A model generated the notes under the pieces. It saw only the letters and a list, made by a program, of their open reading frames with translations, was not told the origin of the DNA and did no database searches. Below are positions 61,331 to 64,000 of a stretch of 64,000 bases of DNA, piece after piece. The stretch is from an uncultured Oscillospiraceae bacterium. GTDB lineage: Bacteria; Bacillota; Clostridia; Oscillospirales; Oscillospiraceae. Where the stretch lies: the NCBI GenBank assembly GCA_944385415.1, contig CALWXC010000001.1, forward strand, positions 62,001 through 126,000. The letters run 5' to 3'. Each line of letters opens with the position of its first letter. Position 1 is the first letter of the stretch. The position numbers were made by a program, and so were the translations under genes.

Positions 61331-62080
61331 TTACTCCACCTCCTTCGTCAAATCCTTGTAGACGCCCAAAGGATAATAGGGAATCATGGCCGTATCCACC
61401 CATTCCAGCGCCTTCTGCGGCGTCATGCCCCAGTTGGTGGGACAGGAGGACACCACTTCAATCAGGCTGAAGCCCTTGCCCTCCACCTGATTGCGGAACG
61501 CGGTTTCAATGGCCTTCTTGGCCTTTTTCACGTTCTTGACGTTGTTGACGGCCACACGCTCCAGATACACCGCGCCGTCCACCTGGGACAGCAGTTCGCA
61601 GACCTTGACGGGGAAGCCCACGGTCTTCACGTCGCGGCCATAGGGGGAGGTCTGGGTCACCTGTCCGGGGAGACTGGTGGGGGCCATCTGGCCGCCGGTC
61701 ATGCCGTAAATGGCATTGTTGACGAAAATCACCGTGATATTCTCTCGCCGGGCCGCGGCGTGGACGATTTCCGCCATGCCGATGGAGGCCAGATCGCCGT
61801 CGCCCTGGTACGTAAACACAATGTTGTCGGGATTGGCCCGCTTGCAGCCCGTGGCTACGGCGGGGGCGCGGCCGTGGGCCGCTTCGATCATATCACAGGC
61901 GAAATAGTTATAGGCCATAACGGCGCAGCCCACGGGGGCGATGCCCACAGTGCGGCCCTCGATGCCCAGGGTGTCAATGGCTTCGGCCACCAGACGGTGG
62001 ATGATGCCGTGGGTGCAGCCGGGGCAGTAGTGCATGGGCGCGTCGGTCAACGCGTGGGGCTTCTGAAAGACGATGCTCAT
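61331..62080 (-). CDS. 2-oxoacid:ferredoxin oxidoreductase beta subunit (TPP-binding)
   Basis: The 249-residue subunit binds thiamine diphosphate: YCPGCTHGIIHRLV at the N-terminus (cysteines that hold a cluster in related enzymes), VGIAPVGCAVMAYNYF, TGCKRANPDNIVFTYQGDGDLASIG with the GDG...N TPP motif, and VFVNNAIYGMTGGQMAPTS-type sequence. It cleaves the 2-oxoacid and passes electrons to ferredoxin. The ATG overlaps the alpha stop by ATGA. Confidence 0.93.
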   Translation of the reverse strand: MSIVFQKPHALTDAPMHYCPGCTHGIIHRLVAEAIDTLGIEGRTVGIAPVGCAVMAYNYFACDMIEAAHGRAPAVATGCKRANPDNIVFTYQGDGDLASIGMAEIVHAAARRENITVIFVNNAIYGMTGGQMAPTSLPGQVTQTSPYGRDVKTVGFPVKVCELLSQVDGAVYLERVAVNNVKNVKKAKKAIETAFRNQVEGKGFSLIEVVSSCPTNWGMTPQKALEWVDTAMIPYYPLGVYKDLTKEVE

Positions 62081-63144
62081 TGGTCGGTACCTCCCTCATT
62101 GGCATGGATGATGGATTCCAGCACCTGTTCCGGCGAGGGGATCATACCGCCGACGCGGTTGCACAGGTACACGGGACGGCGGCAGCGGGTGGCCAACTCC
62201 ACGTCCTCGATCATCTGGCCCATGGACAGCTCCACCGACAGGAACGCTTTGCAGTGGTCGGCGGCGGCCAGCAGGGGCTTCTTGGGGAAGGGCCACAGGG
62301 TGATGGGACGGATCAGACCCGCTTTGATGCCCCGCTTCCGGGCTTCGTTGATGGCGTTCTTGGAGACGCGGGCGGCGATGCCGTAGGCCACCACGCACAC
62401 CTCGGCGTCGTCCATGAAGTACGATTCCCAACGGGCTTCCTGCTCCGCAATGGCGGCGTACCGCTCATAGCGGTTAAAGTTGAACTGCTCCAGCTCCGCC
62501 GGGTCCAGAGACAGGGAATTGACAATGTTGTGCTTGCGGCCCGTCCGGGTGCCGGTGACGGCCCAGGGCTTTTCGATGACTTCCGGCTCGCTGGTGTTCA
62601 GCTCCACCGGCTCCATCATCTGGCCCATGGTGCCGTCGGCGAAGATCATGGCCGTCATCCGGTAGCGGTCGGCCAGATCAAAGGCCGTCCGGGTCAGGTC
62701 GGCCATCTCCTGGACGCTGGCCGGGGCCAGAACGATCATATGGAAGTCGCCGTGACCGGGGGCGCGGGTGGCCTGGAAATAGTCGGACTGGGACGGCTGA
62801 ATGCCGCCGAGACCGGGGCCGCCCCGCTGGACGTTGACCACCACGGCGGGCAGATCGGAACCGGCCAGATAGGAAAGGCCCTCCGATTTCAGGGACAGTC
62901 CGGGGCTGGAAGAGGAGGTCATGACGCGGGCGCCTGCGGAGGACGCGCCGTAGACCATATTGATGGCCGCAATTTCACTTTCGGCCTGCAAAAAGGTGCC
63001 GCCGATCTTGGGCATCCGCTTGGCCATGTAGGCGGCAATCTCCGTCTGGGGCGTGATGGGGTAGCCGAAATAGAACCGGCATCCGGCCTGGATGGCGGCC
63101 TCGGCAATGGCCTCGTTGCCCTTCATCAAAACTTTGTCTGCCAT
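62077..63144 (-). CDS. 2-oxoacid:ferredoxin oxidoreductase alpha subunit
   Basis: The 355-residue alpha subunit has the pyrimidine-binding domain: GNEAIAEAAIQAGCRFYFGYPITPQTEIAAYMA in segments, QAESEIAAINMVYGASSAGARVMTSSSSPGLSLKSEGL, and VNVQRGGPGLGGIQPSQSDYFQA. The QAESE Glu is the residue that activates thiamine. It follows the ferredoxin-type subunit after 1 base, with GGAAGAGGTGTAAC as its site. A second, transketolase-C-like domain fills the C-terminal part. Confidence 0.93.
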   Translation of the reverse strand: MADKVLMKGNEAIAEAAIQAGCRFYFGYPITPQTEIAAYMAKRMPKIGGTFLQAESEIAAINMVYGASSAGARVMTSSSSPGLSLKSEGLSYLAGSDLPAVVVNVQRGGPGLGGIQPSQSDYFQATRAPGHGDFHMIVLAPASVQEMADLTRTAFDLADRYRMTAMIFADGTMGQMMEPVELNTSEPEVIEKPWAVTGTRTGRKHNIVNSLSLDPAELEQFNFNRYERYAAIAEQEARWESYFMDDAEVCVVAYGIAARVSKNAINEARKRGIKAGLIRPITLWPFPKKPLLAAADHCKAFLSVELSMGQMIEDVELATRCRRPVYLCNRVGGMIPSPEQVLESIIHANEGGTDQ

Positions 63145-63145
63145 G

Positions 63146-63361
63146 TTACACCTCTTCCTTTTCTACGGTAATGACGCAGTCGGGACACATGGTGGCGCAG
63201 AAAGCACAGGCCACGCAGGCGGCGGCGTCGGTCATCTCCGCCGGGTGGTGGCCCTTGGCGTTGATGCGGTCGGCGGACAGGCGGAGAATCTTCTTGGGAC
63301 ATGCGTCCACGCAGAGGCCGCAGCCCTTGCACAGATCCTCCTGGAACGTAACAGTTGCCAT
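63146..63361 (-). CDS. 2-oxoacid:ferredoxin oxidoreductase delta subunit (2x[4Fe-4S] ferredoxin)
   Basis: The 71-residue protein has two full CxxCxxCxxxCP motifs: [12 protein letters not shown] and [12 protein letters not shown]. They bind two [4Fe-4S] clusters and carry electrons from the thiamine site to free ferredoxin. It is the first gene of the four-subunit set and begins behind AGGAGGAACCATT, 11 bases after the upstream ATPase gene. Confidence 0.93.
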   Translation of the reverse strand: MATVTFQEDLCKGCGLCVDACPKKILRLSADRINAKGHHPAEMTDAAACVACAFCATMCPDCVITVEKEEV

Positions 63362-63372
63362 AATGGTTCCTC

Positions 63373-64000
63373 CTAAAAGAAATCCCGGGCCTGAAGCGTC
63401 AGGCCCAGCAGATGGGGAATTTTGTCTTGCAGCTCCGGCACCAGCCGGGCGTCCACGGTGGTCATGGCGATGGGCAGGCCGCTGCGCCTGGAGACCTCCT
63501 CGGCGTAGGCCAGAGAATCCAGCACCGTCTGGGCCGTGGTTTCCGGGCCGAGATTGGAGTTGTTGACCAGAGCCGTGGCCCGGATGCCCCCGGCGGCCTC
63601 GATCTCCCGGAGAATTTCCAGAGTGTCCGGGGCGTCGTGGGACAGGGGCCGGTACCCGTTGATGACCAGATAGAACGCGTAATCGCCCTCTTTGAGGATA
63701 CCGGGAGCGTACCGGCCCAGGGCCAAGGCGCCCCGGTCGTCGCCGCCGATATCGAGAACGGCATACCGGCTGGTATCGTCTACAACGGCGTACATCTCCT
63801 GGGGCAATGCGGGTAAATCCACATTGGACCCGGCGTAGGGCGACGACAGCAGCGAAATCCCCTGGGCGGCCAGCCGGTCCCGGCTGTCGGCGGACCGGAA
63901 ATAGGGATTGACAATATCCAGGTCCGCCACGGTGACGGCCTTGCCCGACGATGCCAGGGCTTCGGCGTAATTGATGGCGATATTGGTTTTACCGGAGCCG
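63373..64000 (-). CDS. ParA/MinD-like P-loop ATPase, N-terminus beyond window
   Basis: The frame is open from the window edge (64000) to the stop at 63373; the visible 209 residues start inside the P-loop ([36 protein letters not shown] in segments), with the [10 protein letters not shown] switch typical of ParA/MinD/CobB-like ATPases. Later parts ([52 protein letters not shown]) continue the fold. No membrane-targeting helix is seen at the C-terminus. It directly precedes the oxidoreductase genes and is likely in the same operon. Role unknown; a maturation or insertion ATPase is only a guess. Confidence 0.8.
   Translation of the reverse strand, partial: GSGKTNIAINYAEALASSGKAVTVADLDIVNPYFRSADSRDRLAAQGISLLSSPYAGSNVDLPALPQEMYAVVDDTSRYAVLDIGGDDRGALALGRYAPGILKEGDYAFYLVINGYRPLSHDAPDTLEILREIEAAGGIRATALVNNSNLGPETTAQTVLDSLAYAEEVSRRSGLPIAMTTVDARLVPELQDKIPHLLGLTLQARDFF

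Overview
The window reads as a GC-rich anaerobic member of the Bacillota, most likely a gut clostridium of the Oscillospirales type. The clues are strong Shine-Dalgarno sites with ATG, GTG and TTG starts, the early-cobalt (anaerobic) cobalamin route, a metV-metF pair of the Wood-Ljungdahl type, a 2-oxoacid:ferredoxin oxidoreductase, a 2-hydroxyacyl-CoA dehydratase activase system, and small dispersed GC-rich palindromic repeats. The taxon is inferred from gene content, not from a search. No rRNA, tRNA, insertion sequence or CRISPR array was recognised.

Region 1 (about 1-20,520, all minus strand). A partial S-layer-homology protein lies at the left edge. To its right is a 19-kb unit of 23 closely packed genes read from a single consensus promoter at about 20,494-20,522, through a cobalamin riboswitch and a strong intrinsic terminator. 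The order is cbiM-N-Q-O (cobalt uptake), cbiK (cobalt chelatase), cbiD-L-F-G-H-J-ET (corrin ring), cbiA, cobT, cobU, cobS, a short CobU-like gene, cobC, cbiB, cobD, cbiP, cbiC and a PPC/DUF296 gene. Most neighbours overlap by 1-4 bases. The set covers sirohydrochlorin to cobalamin, except for the corrinoid adenosyltransferase and lower-ligand synthesis.

Region 2 (20,520-29,480, minus strand). A TVP38/DedA-like membrane protein and lrgAB are followed by an F-type ATP synthase operon (atpI-like, B, E, F/H, A, G/D, C). The operon is unusual. The b subunit is fused to the C-terminal half of delta, and the gamma gene has no stop codon and runs in frame into beta. Beta keeps its own ribosome-binding site and ATG.

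Region 3 (29,480-44,440). This mixed region holds rluA-like, MBL-fold, VOC, metVF, a TSUP exporter, a HAD phosphatase, secA-pgeF-solute-binding lipoprotein, and an orphan chemotaxis receptor behind an AT-rich leader. Intergenic spaces here and at 22.4 kb carry two dispersed repeat families. One is built from 18-nt perfect hairpins separated by constant 7-nt linkers, with the hairpins in a different order at different loci.

Region 4 (44,440-55,450). A heterodimeric ABC exporter with its MarR regulator (twin palindromic operator) is followed by mnmA, a GlmU-like uridylyltransferase, a lipoprotein, two membrane proteins, and a csoR-copA copper-efflux unit. The CopA frame runs without a stop into a CopZ-like domain that has its own ribosome-binding site and ATG.

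Region 5 (55,450-64,000). On the plus strand are an acyl-CoA dehydratase activase system split into two overlapping genes and a homocysteine methyltransferase-type protein. Convergent to them are a four-subunit 2-oxoacid:ferredoxin oxidoreductase and a partial ParA/MinD-like ATPase. Cobalamin synthesis, MetVF (methyl-THF supply) and the methyltransferase plausibly meet in B12-dependent methyl transfer; this link is inference.
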